From: Phytophthora colocasiae
Lineage: Eukaryota; Oomycota; Peronosporomycetes; Peronosporales; Peronosporaceae
DNA length: 64,000 nucleotides
Assembly: GCA_018806915.1 (NCBI GenBank)
Contig: JAGKQI010000098.1
Coordinates: forward strand, 620,001 to 684,000
Direction: 5' to 3'
Of this stretch, positions 52,783 to 62,815 are shown piece after piece (within the stretch, counting starts at the first letter, position 1; each line of letters starts with the position of its first letter). The translations under genes were made by a program, and so were the position numbers. A model generated the notes under the pieces. It had not been told where the DNA came from. It worked only from the letters and a program-made list of their open reading frames with translations, and did not search any database.

Positions 52783-52890
52783 AGCTTGCCATTGAGTGCT
52801 GCTCAAACGCGAGTCTTCCACACGTCAAAGTTTTCGGCGCCGATGAGTCGTGAGAATTCGTCGCTTGAGACTTGTCTTGGGCTCATGATC
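52783..52890 (-). pseudogene. Copia gag N-terminal fragment and primer-binding site
   Basis: Minus strand after an LTR end: primer-binding site (GATCATGAGCCC) and MSPRQVSSDEFSRLIGAENF-DVW, nearly the copia A gag start. The similarity stops at about 52783, where sequence leading to the Fanzor-like gene begins. A TGA interrupts codon 28 or so. Confidence 0.82.
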
Positions 52891-53122
52891 TCTGGCGAGT
52901 TGCGTAGGTAGTGTAGAAGGAAGGAGGAGAAGAAGTAGTGTTTAGTGGCCATCGAAAAACGAAGTGATAGATTTAGCAGTTAGAGTTCCTCGCGTGTGCA
53001 CCCCCTACTGGAAGAACGGTTGGTTCTGCCATGTCTGTACTAGTAAATACTATCACTATAGTGGAATTTATAATTATCTACTTGAAGAGGGTAGTACATA
53101 AAAAAGTATGCACACCGTAACA
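52891..53122 (-). repeat. Copia B LTR
   Basis: 232 bp on the minus strand from TGTTACGGTGTGC (53122) to CGCCAGA (52891). Preceded by the polypurine tract GATGCAGGGAGGC (53135-53123). The last part (CACTACTTCTTCTCC...CTCGCCAGA) matches the copia A LTR end, while the beginning differs, so it is a related family. It has copia 3' internal sequence on one side and a gag start on the other. Confidence 0.8.
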
Positions 53123-54427
53123 GCCTCCCTGCATCTTTGCATGTTATGTGATATTTCACAACACAGAGGTATATCAAGATTACACAGGTGACTGGTCACA
53201 AAAGTTTTGGAGTAAGGAAACGGAGGTTCGCTGATCGAACTTCGCCCCGACAGCTTGCTGTTCAGGGGAAGGGAGACACCTTCGTACGCCATGCCCCGAA
53301 GCTGTAAGACCGTAAAGGGCAGTGGAGGAGGCAAGCCGTCCCTCCCCGGGAAAAGGAAGCCTCCTTCCACTGCAGCCAAGGAGAGAGCCAAGAAGGCGAG
53401 GAGAAAAGCGCGGGCAGCTCGGACGGTAGAAGCAGCAGAGATCGATGCAGCAACTGTTCTCCTTAGCGTCGCTGTAGAAGGCTCAAGAGGCGTAGCTAGC
53501 AGATCCAGGCATCGCGAGGGTGTGGCTGTGCCACGGGCTGATCAAGACACCGCATCGGAGCCAGTTATGAGTTATGTCACTAACTCGAGGGAATATAGTG
53601 ATAGTTCTTGTGCCACCAATGCTAGAAGTGCTTTCACAGAACGTTGTGTAACCCAAGATCCTACCAGTGTCACAGTGCAGCTTGCGACGGCCAGCCATGA
53701 GACTACTGCAACCGACCAAGAGGCTGGAGCTACAGACCAAGACACTGTTGTGTTGTCTGAGCAAAACAACTGGTACATATATGACCAGAACTATAGTCGG
53801 CAGCGGCTCACGGTCGTCTGATTACGTATCGACCAAGCAAACGTGGAATTTTGCTCGGATTATTCAGCGAAAACCCTGTCGATCTGGCTTCATGTACCGA
53901 GTTCTGTGGTGTCGCAAGATGAGCGTGGGTGGGCGATACTATCAACGGACATGGGAGCCTAGACGAGTGCTTTTGGAAGACGGGTTTACGAATGAGCTAG
54001 ATCTCGTGGACCGGTGGAAAAACACGGAGATTGGCAGGTTTGACGACTTCTGCAGGGACGACGAATTCGGGAAGTTCACGATTGGTGCTGACGTGTCCAG
54101 TTTGTGCCTGTTCAATGCGTTCAAGCGTGCAGAGAGCTAGCAGGGCGTCCAGACATTGTGTCACAACAAGACATTGATGAATTTGTTGCTGAGGAGTTGG
54201 CTGAGCATGGGCTGGATCTTACAAAAGGAACTTCGTGGAGGTGTTTTGTGTGTTCCTGAAGCGTCTGCGAGATGCTGGTCGAGATTTTCTCTACAAGGCC
54301 ATGGTCAAGGTGAATTTCAGTATTGCGGGTCGATGTGGAGCTTGCATATTGGAAGAGATCGTCTTGGAGAATGGCTTGTATCTCGTGGCTGCTTATAACC
54401 ACGAATTTGTCGGTCACGCGTTTGTGC

Positions 54428-54432
54428 TCTCT
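54428..54432 (+). repeat. Gypsy D target-site duplication (TCTCT), left
   Basis: TCTCT before the 5' LTR, repeated at 62694-62698 after the 3' LTR. Merging them rejoins the copia B accessory ORF (GHAFVLS then VQG). Confidence 0.9.
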
Positions 54433-54878
54433 TGTAACGGGGTTACACGTACAAGTGGTAGTACCACTTGTAACTCTAACAGTTAGGATAACTGTTAGAG
54501 GTTGGAAATGGGCCTCAGACCTTGGTGTGCTGTACACACCAAAGGATACATGGGCGAACCACATTATTGGGTGGTTCGTGTGCATTTGAGAAAGTAACGG
54601 ATTTCTACCAATCAATGAGCAGAGTTTCTGCCAACCACACGTTGACAGACCCTTTAGAAATAGATAACAAACAGTTTTAGGAGGTCCATAATTGGCTTAT
54701 GCCAAATTCAATAACAGTTCTCATTTTACGGTATTTTGCAGTTTAATTTAGTTATATTTGATTTAATTATACTTATTTAAATAAGTATACTTAAATTAAG
54801 TCTATTCTAATTGCACGCTTCCTCATACACGTAAGCGCACGTGTACGCCACCTAATAGGTCTAGGTAGACCCATTACA
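54433..54878 (+). repeat. Gypsy D 5' LTR
   Basis: 446 bp, TGTAACGGGG...CCATTACA. Contains tight hairpins at 54451-54471 (ACAAGTGGT/ACCACTTGT) and 54474-54500 (CTCTAACAGTTA/TAACTGTTAGAG), and a palindrome, ACTTATTTAAATAAGT. The likely primer-binding site CTGGTAGCACTTTGTGG follows at about 54880. Confidence 0.92.
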
Positions 54879-54927
54879 CCTGGTAGCACTTTGTGGTCCG
54901 TCCCACGACCGACTGCAGTTCGTTCGT

Positions 54928-55893
54928 ATGGAGTCATACGAACGCGGGGTCGAGAACTCCCCAATGGATGAGGGATCCACTGGGACCCCTCACATGTCCG
55001 TGACGCGCACGGACTGTGCCCACCTGTCAGATCCAGAGTGGGAAGCTCTCCAAAGACTTTCACAAGTCATTGGAGAGGCAGCGGTAGCGACGATGCTTCG
55101 TACGCTATCGCCGACAGAGCAACACGGTGTTGCTCTGGGGTACATTGTTAAGGAGCAACGAGATGTTGCTGCCTCGGTGGCTTCCCCGAAGCCACGCGTG
55201 GAGTCGTTGAAACTCCACGTGAGTACCTACACGGGGAAGGAGGACGAGACCCTCCTTCGTTGGCTTGTCGAACTTGACACAGCCGTTGCGGCTCGACGTA
55301 TCGTCGATCCGATGTCGAAGGTCGCGTTCGCCATGTCATGTCTTGGCGGACGTGCGAGGAGTTGGGCCTATGGACGCCGACTCTCGGATCCTACGTGCTT
55401 CGGCACGTACGAGGTGTTCAAAGAGGAGCTCAAGCTTGCGTTTGAGCCCCCGAAGAACGAGTTCAGATCGAGAGCGGAGTTTCTCGATCTGCAGCAGGGC
55501 AAGGATGATGTTCACACCTTTGCCCAGCGTGCTCGATACTTGGTATCGAACATAGTGGCCAACCCGATCGACGAGGCGACCAAGGTCGTCACGTTCATGA
55601 AGGGACTAAGAGATGGTCCCGTCAAAACATATCTCTTCCGAGAGTATCCGAATACTCTCGAGGAGGCGATCAGCCTTGCGATGCAAGAGGAGTTTAGCCG
55701 GCGTCAAGCTAAACTCCATGCGAACGCGCCGAAGCCGGCGCGTCCTGTTGTGAAGACGGGAGGTCCGGAACCTATGGACCTCTCGAGTGCTACGACTGCT
55801 GGTCAACAGCAGCGTAGGAACAGCAAGGTTCGATGTTACAAGTGTAGTAACATCGGTCACTATGCACGCGAGTGCACAGCGGGCGGGCGTTAA
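54928..55893 (+). CDS. Gypsy D gag
   Basis: 321 aa, MESYERGVENSPMDEG. Central retrotransposon gag fold (RWLVELDTAVAARRIVDPMS, WAYGRRLSDPTCFGTYEVFK, FMKGLRDGPVKTYLFREYPN) and one CCHC knuckle, CYKCSNIGHYARECTAGGR, at the C-terminus. The stop at 55891-55893 lies in GGCGTTAAAAAAACGCC, itself a hairpin, and pol overlaps the end of gag by 22 nt in the -1 frame, so ribosomal -1 frameshifting could join them (inference). Confidence 0.87.
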   Translation: MESYERGVENSPMDEGSTGTPHMSVTRTDCAHLSDPEWEALQRLSQVIGEAAVATMLRTLSPTEQHGVALGYIVKEQRDVAASVASPKPRVESLKLHVSTYTGKEDETLLRWLVELDTAVAARRIVDPMSKVAFAMSCLGGRARSWAYGRRLSDPTCFGTYEVFKEELKLAFEPPKNEFRSRAEFLDLQQGKDDVHTFAQRARYLVSNIVANPIDEATKVVTFMKGLRDGPVKTYLFREYPNTLEEAISLAMQEEFSRRQAKLHANAPKPARPVVKTGGPEPMDLSSATTAGQQQRRNSKVRCYKCSNIGHYARECTAGGR

Positions 55894-58800
55894 AAAAACG
55901 CCAAGGACCAGTAGGCGCGGGGCGTCCTACTGGTGATGCAGTCTCGCGTGTCGAGCTTGGACACGCGACGATGAGGACTGCTGCCCCCAGCGAGAAAGTT
56001 TCTCGCTGTAAGCTGCAAGATGACAAGCCAAACCTTGTCATCCTGAACGTGATGTCGAAGAGAGTAAACTCTCTTCGTGCCCTTGTGGACTCGGGCGCGT
56101 CGAACAACTTTGTTCGACAGGGAAGTCTTCGAAGACTTGACTTCGAAGAGGCCGACACGCCTCGCAGTGTGTTGGAGGTGCGGTTGGCAACAGGTGCTAC
56201 CGTGAGGACTGAGAAGCGCGTAGTCCGTGTGCGCTTCTCTTACAAACGAAGGACGTTTGTAGAAGATCTTATCGTCTTGGATCTAGACGATAAGTTCGAC
56301 TTGGTATTAGGCATGCCGTGGCTTGCACGGCATGACCCGGTGATCAACTGGGAGAAGCGTACGCTCGTACGCTTCAACAACGCATGCGCGACAGAGAGCG
56401 ATGGCCCTGTCAGTGCTGCACATGCACCAGGCGGTGCATGTGATTCCCCAGTTGAGGCAGCAGCGTCCGCCGCTGCCTCCGATCGCCGCCGGCGACCGCC
56501 AGCGACTCAGGGAGTCGTTGGGAGAAAATGTGTGTCGACTCAGAAATCTGAGCCGAAGGGTCGCGGTCACATGAGTGATGGTCAGGTGAATGTGAATCAC
56601 CTGACGCGTAAACATCTGAATGATGTTTGTCACATGAGTGATGGTCAGGTGAATGCGATTCACCTGAGAGAAGGTAAAATACCGGTAATACCGGTATCCT
56701 TGGAGGTAGTTCAAGCCCCCAAGGGTCGCGCCGACGACGTCGCGTCAACTCTGGGAGTTGACGAAGCAAATAATATTCGGGGAACCGAAAGGCGTGCGTC
56801 AGCTCTGGGAGCTGACGCCACTGGCGCTTCGCTGCTAGTTCCGGGAACTAGCGATCGGTCATCAGCTCCGGGAGCTGATGAGACGTGTATAGGCGAACAG
56901 TCGCTGCTAGTTCCGGGAACTAGCGATCGTACATCCGCTCTGGGAACGGATGATATGTGTACAAGCGAACACTCGCTAGCGCAGGAAGCTAGCGAGAGCA
57001 CGTCGACTCCGGGAGTCGACGATGCGGTTGCTTCATCCGCTCCGGGAGCGGATGGAGGCGCAGCGGTTCAGGGAACCGACTGCGCGGCAGGAGGTGCTGG
57101 CGGTTGCAAACGCCCAGCACCCAAACAACCTGCGTGCTCACGTGCAGCAGCGCTGCACGCGATGAGCGGCACTCAAGCCGGGCTTGATAGTGCGAGTCAG
57201 CGGAAGGAATCCGCTGACGATTGCGATAACGTCCCGTCCAAGGTGCGATGCCTTGGACGTGGAGCACCTGGAGCCGGGCTCCATGGTAGACCTTCGCGGC
57301 GCAAGCTCAGGGAGCTGCGCGAGTCTCAGTCCGGGACTGAGACGGGTGTATCTGCAGTGCAGACACCGAGTGTCGAGACGTTGAACGTCTTGACACGTAC
57401 TGGTACTGGGTTACAGTACCAGAGGATGCGGTTGGAGAATCCGCCGACGTGTGCGTCGGCGTTGACCGCACTTCCAACGATGAGTTGGAAGCGCTTCGCG
57501 CGAGACTTGTACGATGGACGCATCGAACAAATTTGCATTCTCTCGGATATCGAGAGAGTGGATCGCGAAGCCGAAGAGCTGAAGCAGCTCGTCGTCGATG
57601 GCATCACTGAGGGCGATGACCCCCTCAGTGCGAAGACCAAGAAGCAACGCTTCGAGGAGCAGAGTTGGGACTCGTTGAAGTCGAGTCCCTATTACGAGAT
57701 TCTGCGGGAGTACAAGGATGTACTCCCGGACGAGATTCCTTCGGAGCTTCCGAAGGACAAGGGCGTACAGCACGAGATTGATCTCGTGCCGGGCACGAAG
57801 TACTGTGTTACACGGCAGTGGCCACTGCCGCGTGAACAAGTTCAAGCGATCGACGACTTCTTTGAAAGTCGTCGCCTTGCAGGTCAAGTGCGGGAATCAA
57901 AGTCCCCGCACAGTGCCCCAACGTTCTGTGTTAAGAAACCACAGGGCGGCTGGCGCATCGTTCATGCATACAACAAGTTGAACGATGCGACGATACCGGC
58001 GCAGACGCCGATACCGCGAAAAGATGTTATCATCGATTCGATGGCCTTGAGCACTATCTTCAGTGCTCTAGATCTGCGTGATGGATTCTATCAGATCCTC
58101 ATGCGTGAGAGGGACATCCCTCTCACAGCGGTAAGCACTCCAAGCGGTATGCTTTGGGAGTGGCTCGTAATGCCACAGGGGCTTAAGAATGCCCCTGCAA
58201 CGTTCAATAGATGCGTGACACATCTATTGCGCTCGGTGCGTGACTTCGCACCGAGTTACTTCGACGACGTGTTCGTCCACAGCCGGGCTGTGAACGGGAA
58301 GACGGACATTGAGATGCACAAGGTGCATCTCCGGAAGCTGCTAGAGCTTATGAGGAAACATAAGCTCTATGCGAACCTGAAGAAGTGTATCTTCGGGGCG
58401 AGCGAGATACCCGTGCTGGGGTGTCTCGTGGGGAAAGACGGCGTGCGCCCTGACCCAGAGAAGGTCAGAGTGATCAATGAATGGCCCACGCCATCCAATG
58501 TGAAGGAACTGAGGCAGTTCTTTGGGCTTGCCACGTACTTGTGCAAGTACGTGGAGAACTATGCGGGCAAGATTCGCCCGTTGTCACAGCTTCTTAAGAA
58601 AGAAGCTGAGTGGATTTGGACGACCGAGTGCGAGGAGGCATTCGGTGCAGTCAAGCAGGGCTTGACTGAAGCGCCGATCTTGGCCGTGGCGGACCAAGAT
58701 CGTCCATTCCACGTAGTGTGCGATGCATCCTACTTTGCAATCGGATGTGCATTGATGCAACACGATCACGAAGGGCGTGATCGTGTAGTCTACTATCAAT

Positions 58801-61092
58801 CGCGTCAGCTGAAGCCAGCTGAGCGTAACTATCCCGTACATGACAAGGAGCTCCTTGCCATGAAGTATGCACTCGCAAAGTTCCGAGTGTATCTACTTAG
58901 GAGTAGACCGTTCGTGGTCTATACAGACCACGCATCATTGCGTACGGCGATTAAGTCGCCGCACATCTCGCAACGTATGGCGAGATGGTTGTCCTTCTTC
59001 GCGGAGTACAACTTCCGGGTGGAGTACAAACCCGGAAGACTCAATGTAGTGGCCGACGCGTTATCGCGTCGACCTGACTATGCGGAGACGGTCGACGCTA
59101 ACGCTGTTGGCGTCGTGAGGACAAGTGTGCCGTCGTCAACGTTGATTGACGACGTGAAGAACGCGTATGCAAGGGATGCAGACGCGAAGGGGCTGCTGGA
59201 GTTCCTCGCAGCACCTTCCGACGTGGCACGTCGGAAGCTAACCCCTCATCTTCGAGCTCGTGTACACCGCTATCGTGTACACGAAGGCCTACTGTTGTAC
59301 AGTGCAGTAGACGACAATGCGGATCGCATTGTCGTTCCGAATGATCATGACCTCCGGTTGAGGATCATGTTCGAGTATCACGATGCCCCCACGGCAGGGC
59401 ATCCGAAGACATACACTCTTCTCACGCGTGACTTCTACTGGCACCACCAGTACAAGTGGGTGCGCAAGTACGTACGTGCTTGCGAGGTTTGTCAACGCGT
59501 GAAGCCTGCGCAGTCTCGCAGGCTCCTCTTCAATCACTACCGACTCCGTCGGAGTGTTGGCAGTCCATGTCCATGGACTTTGTCTTCAGTCTTCCGCCTG
59601 ACAGCAAGCGGAGGACGGGCATCGTTGTCTTTGTGGACCGATTCAGCAAGATGGTTCATCTTGCTGCCGTCCCGGCTACTGTTACAGCCGCGCAGACTGC
59701 GCGACTGTTTGTTGACATGGTGTTCAAACACCATGGCATGCCGCTCGACATTGTGTCGGACCGTGATCCACGCTTCACAGCGCGGTTCTGGCAAGAAATG
59801 TTTACACTTCTTGGTTAACAGTTATCAATGTCGACTGCGGATCATCCGCAGACGGACGGACAGACCGAACGTGTCAACCGTGTACTGGGTGACACGTTGA
59901 AGAGCTACGCTCACTCGTTCCCGCATTGGAGCGAGTGCTTGCCGATGGCAGAGTTTGCCATCAACAACTCGGTGCATGCCTCGACAGGGCATACACCGTT
60001 CTACGTGAACGCCATGAGGCATCCACGATTGCCGAGCATGCTCGGCGGAGTAGCTTCCTCCTTAAGTGGGGGAGGATCTACGGTTGCGTCCGAACAACCG
60101 CAGAATGCAACTGATAGCAGCACACTATCAGCTGCGGTGACGCGTGCGACGTCTCGTTCTAGCAGGAACGAGCGCGCGATGTCTGTGCCGGGCACAGACA
60201 TGAGAGATGATAGCGAGCAGGCAGGGCCTGCTGCTGACAAAGGCGACAAGCTGATAGGAGTCAGCTCGGGTGCGCTAGACTTTGTCCAGCGAAGACAAGC
60301 TGTCATACGGTTTGTCCAGGATGCTATCGCAGCTTCTGTCGATCGACAGAAGCTGAACGCTGATAATGTTGGTAGGGGCAACATAAATGAATTCAAAGTG
60401 GGTTCATTAGTTTTGTTAGCTACACAAAACCTGCCTAAACATGCAGTGTCTGACTTTGGAGCAAGCAAGCTTGCTCCAAGATTCATTGGGCCGTTCAAAG
60501 TACTTGAACGGCATGGTAACGCGTACCGGCTGGACATACCGTCCAGCATGAGGCTCCACCCGACCTTCTACGTCGGGCGGTTGAAGCCGTACGTGCAGCA
60601 CGGACTACCTAGGGTTGGTAGTCCGACTGAGGAGTGCGAGAGGCCTGGAAGGCCTTCTCGAGACCGTCGACACGGTCGATCAACCGGTTCACTCTCGTCC
60701 CAAGACCGGACGAGCAGTCTGAGCTGCCTCGCAGACCTCAGCACGGAGGACACGAACCTCCTGCTTCAGAGCAGCTATCTCAGCGCTCTGTGTCTGCTCC
60801 AGCGCAGCAACTCGATCGTGCAGGGCACGATCGTCATGGTCATAGCGTTGACCATGCGGAGGGAGTGTTCCCACCCCCTCCGCCGCCGTTGCGCGACGCG
60901 CGTGGAGCGATCCGCTGGATTGTGGAGCGGATTGTGGCTCATAAGAGAACGAACTCTCAAGGGGTTCGTTTTCGTATTCGTTGGAGAGGATTTCCTCCCC
61001 ATCGAGATACATGGGAGCCGCGGAACGTCCTGATGGAGGACGTTCCGGAAATGGTGAGGGCGTACGAAGCCCACCATAACTTGCAGGGGTAA
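55872..61092 (+). pseudogene. Gypsy D pol: protease, RT, RNase H, integrase, chromodomain (three breaks)
   Basis: ORF 55872-59900 has an aspartic protease (ALVDSGASNNFVRQG), a long linker with LVPGTSDRSSAPGADE-type repeats, and an RT (FSALDLRDGFYQILM, MPQGLKNAPATFNRC, catalytic SYFDDVFVHS). RNase H follows (VVCDASYFAIGCALM, DKELLAMKYAL, YTDHASLRTAI, NVVADALSRR), then the integrase zinc finger (AGHPKTYTLLTRDFYWH, CEVCQRVKP). A frame break near 59530 moves the core to another frame (SMDFVFSLPPDSKRRTG, IVSDRDPRFTARFW). A TAA at 59816 precedes STADHPQTDGQTERVNRVLG with the Glu. A further shift near 60690 leads to the chromodomain (FRIRWRGFPPHRDTWEPRNV) ending at 61092. Catalytic residues are all present. 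Confidence 0.85.
56740..57080 (+). repeat. Palindromic minisatellite in gypsy D pol
   Basis: A series of near-regular palindromic units, each an arm, a CTGGG or CCGGG-like loop and the complementary arm: GTCAACT-ctggg-AGTTGAC, CGTCAGCT-ctggg-AGCTGACG, GCTAGTTC-cgg-GAACTAGC (twice), CATCAGCT-ccggg-AGCTGATG, GTCGACT-ccggg-AGTCGAC and CATCCGCT-ccggg-AGCGGATG. Arms differ between units while the loop is kept. Confidence 0.88.
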
Positions 61093-62146
61093 ACCCTGCA
61101 CGAGAAGTGCTGCGGTCAGCCACAGCACTCGGAGTTTCGCGTGGCACAATACGACCACGGAGCTCCTTGATGTGATCAGGTACACGGACGACCGTGTACC
61201 CCAGGAGATCACTTTCGGTGAGACGTGTTGCCAAGGGTTGGCAACACGGGCAGGGTGTGCCAAAGGGAACGGCACATGGGATCCCCGCTTCCATGGACTA
61301 ATCATGGAGGCGTTCACACTTACCACGCGTAGTGTAAGTGTAGTAGCGATCGCGAGCCGCAGCAACGCGCTCGCGATACGCCTTCGGGTCTTTGTTGAAG
61401 TTATCAACAAAGGCATTCCACGACTGACAAAGTGCCTGCCACTCTGGCACTTTGCTCTTGCGCGAAGTCTTCTTCGCTGCATAGTATCGGAGCTCATGGA
61501 AGAGTCCGATATAGTAGTCGCGTCTTTGAGTCTCGGACTCAAAGACAACCTTAGCGGCGACGTCGTCGTCGTTGATACTGTTGCATGAGTACAACAGTAT
61601 CGGGTTCGGTGGTGAACTAGCACCGAACCGGTCATGGATCTCTGCCTCAGTAGGCATCCATGGTGTGCGCACTGGCGGATCAGTGCGCGGGGCAGTGAGC
61701 GCCCTCGACATGGGGGACGCTTCATCATCACTGCGCGGACGCTTCGAGCTTGAAGCGTCCGAGGCCTCATAACGAGGTCGTCGAGATCCCACGGGTGGGT
61801 CTGACGTGTCTTCAGACGAAGACACGGGAGCGGGAGCCTTGACATCAACCTCCCCCTCCTCGACATCCTCCTCGTAGTCGAGGATGTCTTCGTAGTCCTC
61901 TCCAAAGAGTTCTTTGAGAGGGACAGCAGGATTCTTAATCTCTGCTAGAGAAGAAGACTTCTTCTTCTTCTCATGCTTCTCCTTATGGAGAGCATGGTAC
62001 TTGGTGACAGAGAGCTTCTCTGTCGGACCGCTGGAAGCAGCAGTGCTAGTGAGCACTGCTGAGATCGTTGTTCCTGCTGCAGAGGCAGCAGGTGAGGCTT
62101 GCGCGTCCGCAGTAGCGGACGGAGACGTGGGCGTTGGCGAGTCCAT
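60689..62146 (-). CDS. Gypsy D antisense accessory ORF
   Basis: On the strand opposite to pol, from an ATG at 62146 (MDSPTPTSPSATADAQASPA) to a stop at 60689, interrupted by one TAG at 61298-61300 in the same frame; without it the product is about 485 aa. Features: Ala/Ser/Thr-rich start, a Lys cluster (KEKHEKKKKSSSLAEIKNP), an acidic stretch (DYEDILDYEEDVEEGEVD), a conserved-looking globular part (AEIHDRFGASSPPNPILLYS, ETQRRDYYIGLFHELRYYAA), a Cys cluster just after the stop (IPCAVPFGTPCPCCQP) and a C-terminal heptad-like coiled coil (RVAALEQTQSAEIAALKQEV). It overlaps the 3' end of pol by about 400 bp. Unrelated by sequence to the copia accessory ORF. Function unknown. Confidence 0.62.
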
Positions 62147-62247
62147 TGCGAAATGAACTCGGATTTCTCTTGGGAACTTGACGGTCTTGTCAAGTTCTGT
62201 TGATTGACGTATCGAGACCGATACGTCGAATCTTAACGGGGGGATGG

Positions 62248-62693
62248 TGTAACGGGGTTACACGTACAAGTGGTAGTACCACTTGTAACTCTAACAGTTA
62301 GGATAACTGTTAGAGGTTGGAAATGGGCCTCAGACCTTGGTGTGCTGTACACACCAAAGGATACATGGGCGAACCACATTATTGGGTGGTTCGTGTGCAT
62401 TTGAGAAAGTAACGGATTTCTACCAATCAATGAGCAGAGTTTCTGCCAACCACACGTTGGCAGACCCTTTAGAAATAGATAACAAACAGTTTTAGGAGGT
62501 CCATAATTGGCTTATGCCAAATTCAATAACAGTTCTCATTTTACGGTATTTTGCAGTTTAATTTAGTTATATTTGATTTAATTATACTTATTTAAATAAG
62601 TTTACTTAAATTAAGTCTATTCTAATTGCACGCTTCCTCATACACGTAAGCGCACGTGTACGCCACCTAATAGGTCTAGGTAGACCCATTACA
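62248..62693 (+). repeat. Gypsy D 3' LTR
   Basis: 446 bp, matches 54433-54878 with two substitutions noticed (GTTGGCAG/GTTGACAG and AAGTTTAC/AAGTATAC), so insertion is fairly recent. Followed by TCTCT. Confidence 0.92.
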
Positions 62694-62815
62694 TCTCTGT
62701 TCAAGGTCCCAATCGACTTAAATTTGATTTGGAAAGAGGTGAGCTAGTGTCATCAGCAGAAAACTGGATTAACTTCATTCGTTTGTTCGTCCGTTCATCA
62801 TCTTCGAGTAGATGA

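Larger units (their letters stand above)
54433..62693 (+). mobile_element. Gypsy D: hairpin-saturated Ty3/gypsy LTR retrotransposon
   Basis: 8,261 bp, plus strand, 446-bp LTRs (54433-54878, 62248-62693; two differences noticed) and a 5-bp duplication, TCTCT. Order is LTR, gag (54928-55893), pol (55872-61092, broken), an antisense ORF (62146-60689), PPT (AACGGGGGGATGG, 62235-62247), LTR. Throughout its length it carries short perfect inverted repeats at very high density. Examples: 12-bp arms at 54474-54485/54489-54500, 9-bp at 56312-56320/56326-56334, 11-bp at 61524-61534/61538-61548 and 10-bp at 61574-61583/61592-61601. The flanking copia and the other elements here do not show this. Confidence 0.92.
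53291..62815 (+). pseudogene. Copia B accessory ORF, decayed and split by gypsy D
   Basis: Second copy of the copia A antisense accessory protein. Left part 53291-54432, right part 62694-62815. It begins with a Lys/Arg/Ala-rich region (KERAKKARRKARAARTVEAA). A frame break near 53820 precedes the chromodomain-like MYRVLWCRKM and YYQRTWEPRRVL, then LVDRWKNTEIGRF, then GADVSSLCLFNAFKRA. Another break follows at 54135, then ENGLYLVAAYNHEFVGHAFV. After gypsy D it resumes VQGPNRLKF and SAENWINFIRLF and stops at 62813. These align in order with the copia A protein, including the Cys and His candidates. The RanBP2 finger is not recognisable (NNWYIYDQNY at the equivalent place). Confidence 0.75.

Noticed and set aside
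52783..52890. Gag fragment as the true 5' start of copia B
   Set aside because: Copia B internal sequence lies on the other side of the LTR, so this start belongs to a second, truncated copy sharing the LTR.
60775..61905. 376-aa minus-strand ORF in gypsy D
   Set aside because: Overlaps the antisense accessory ORF in another frame and has no globular pattern; the 62146-60689 frame has the better features.
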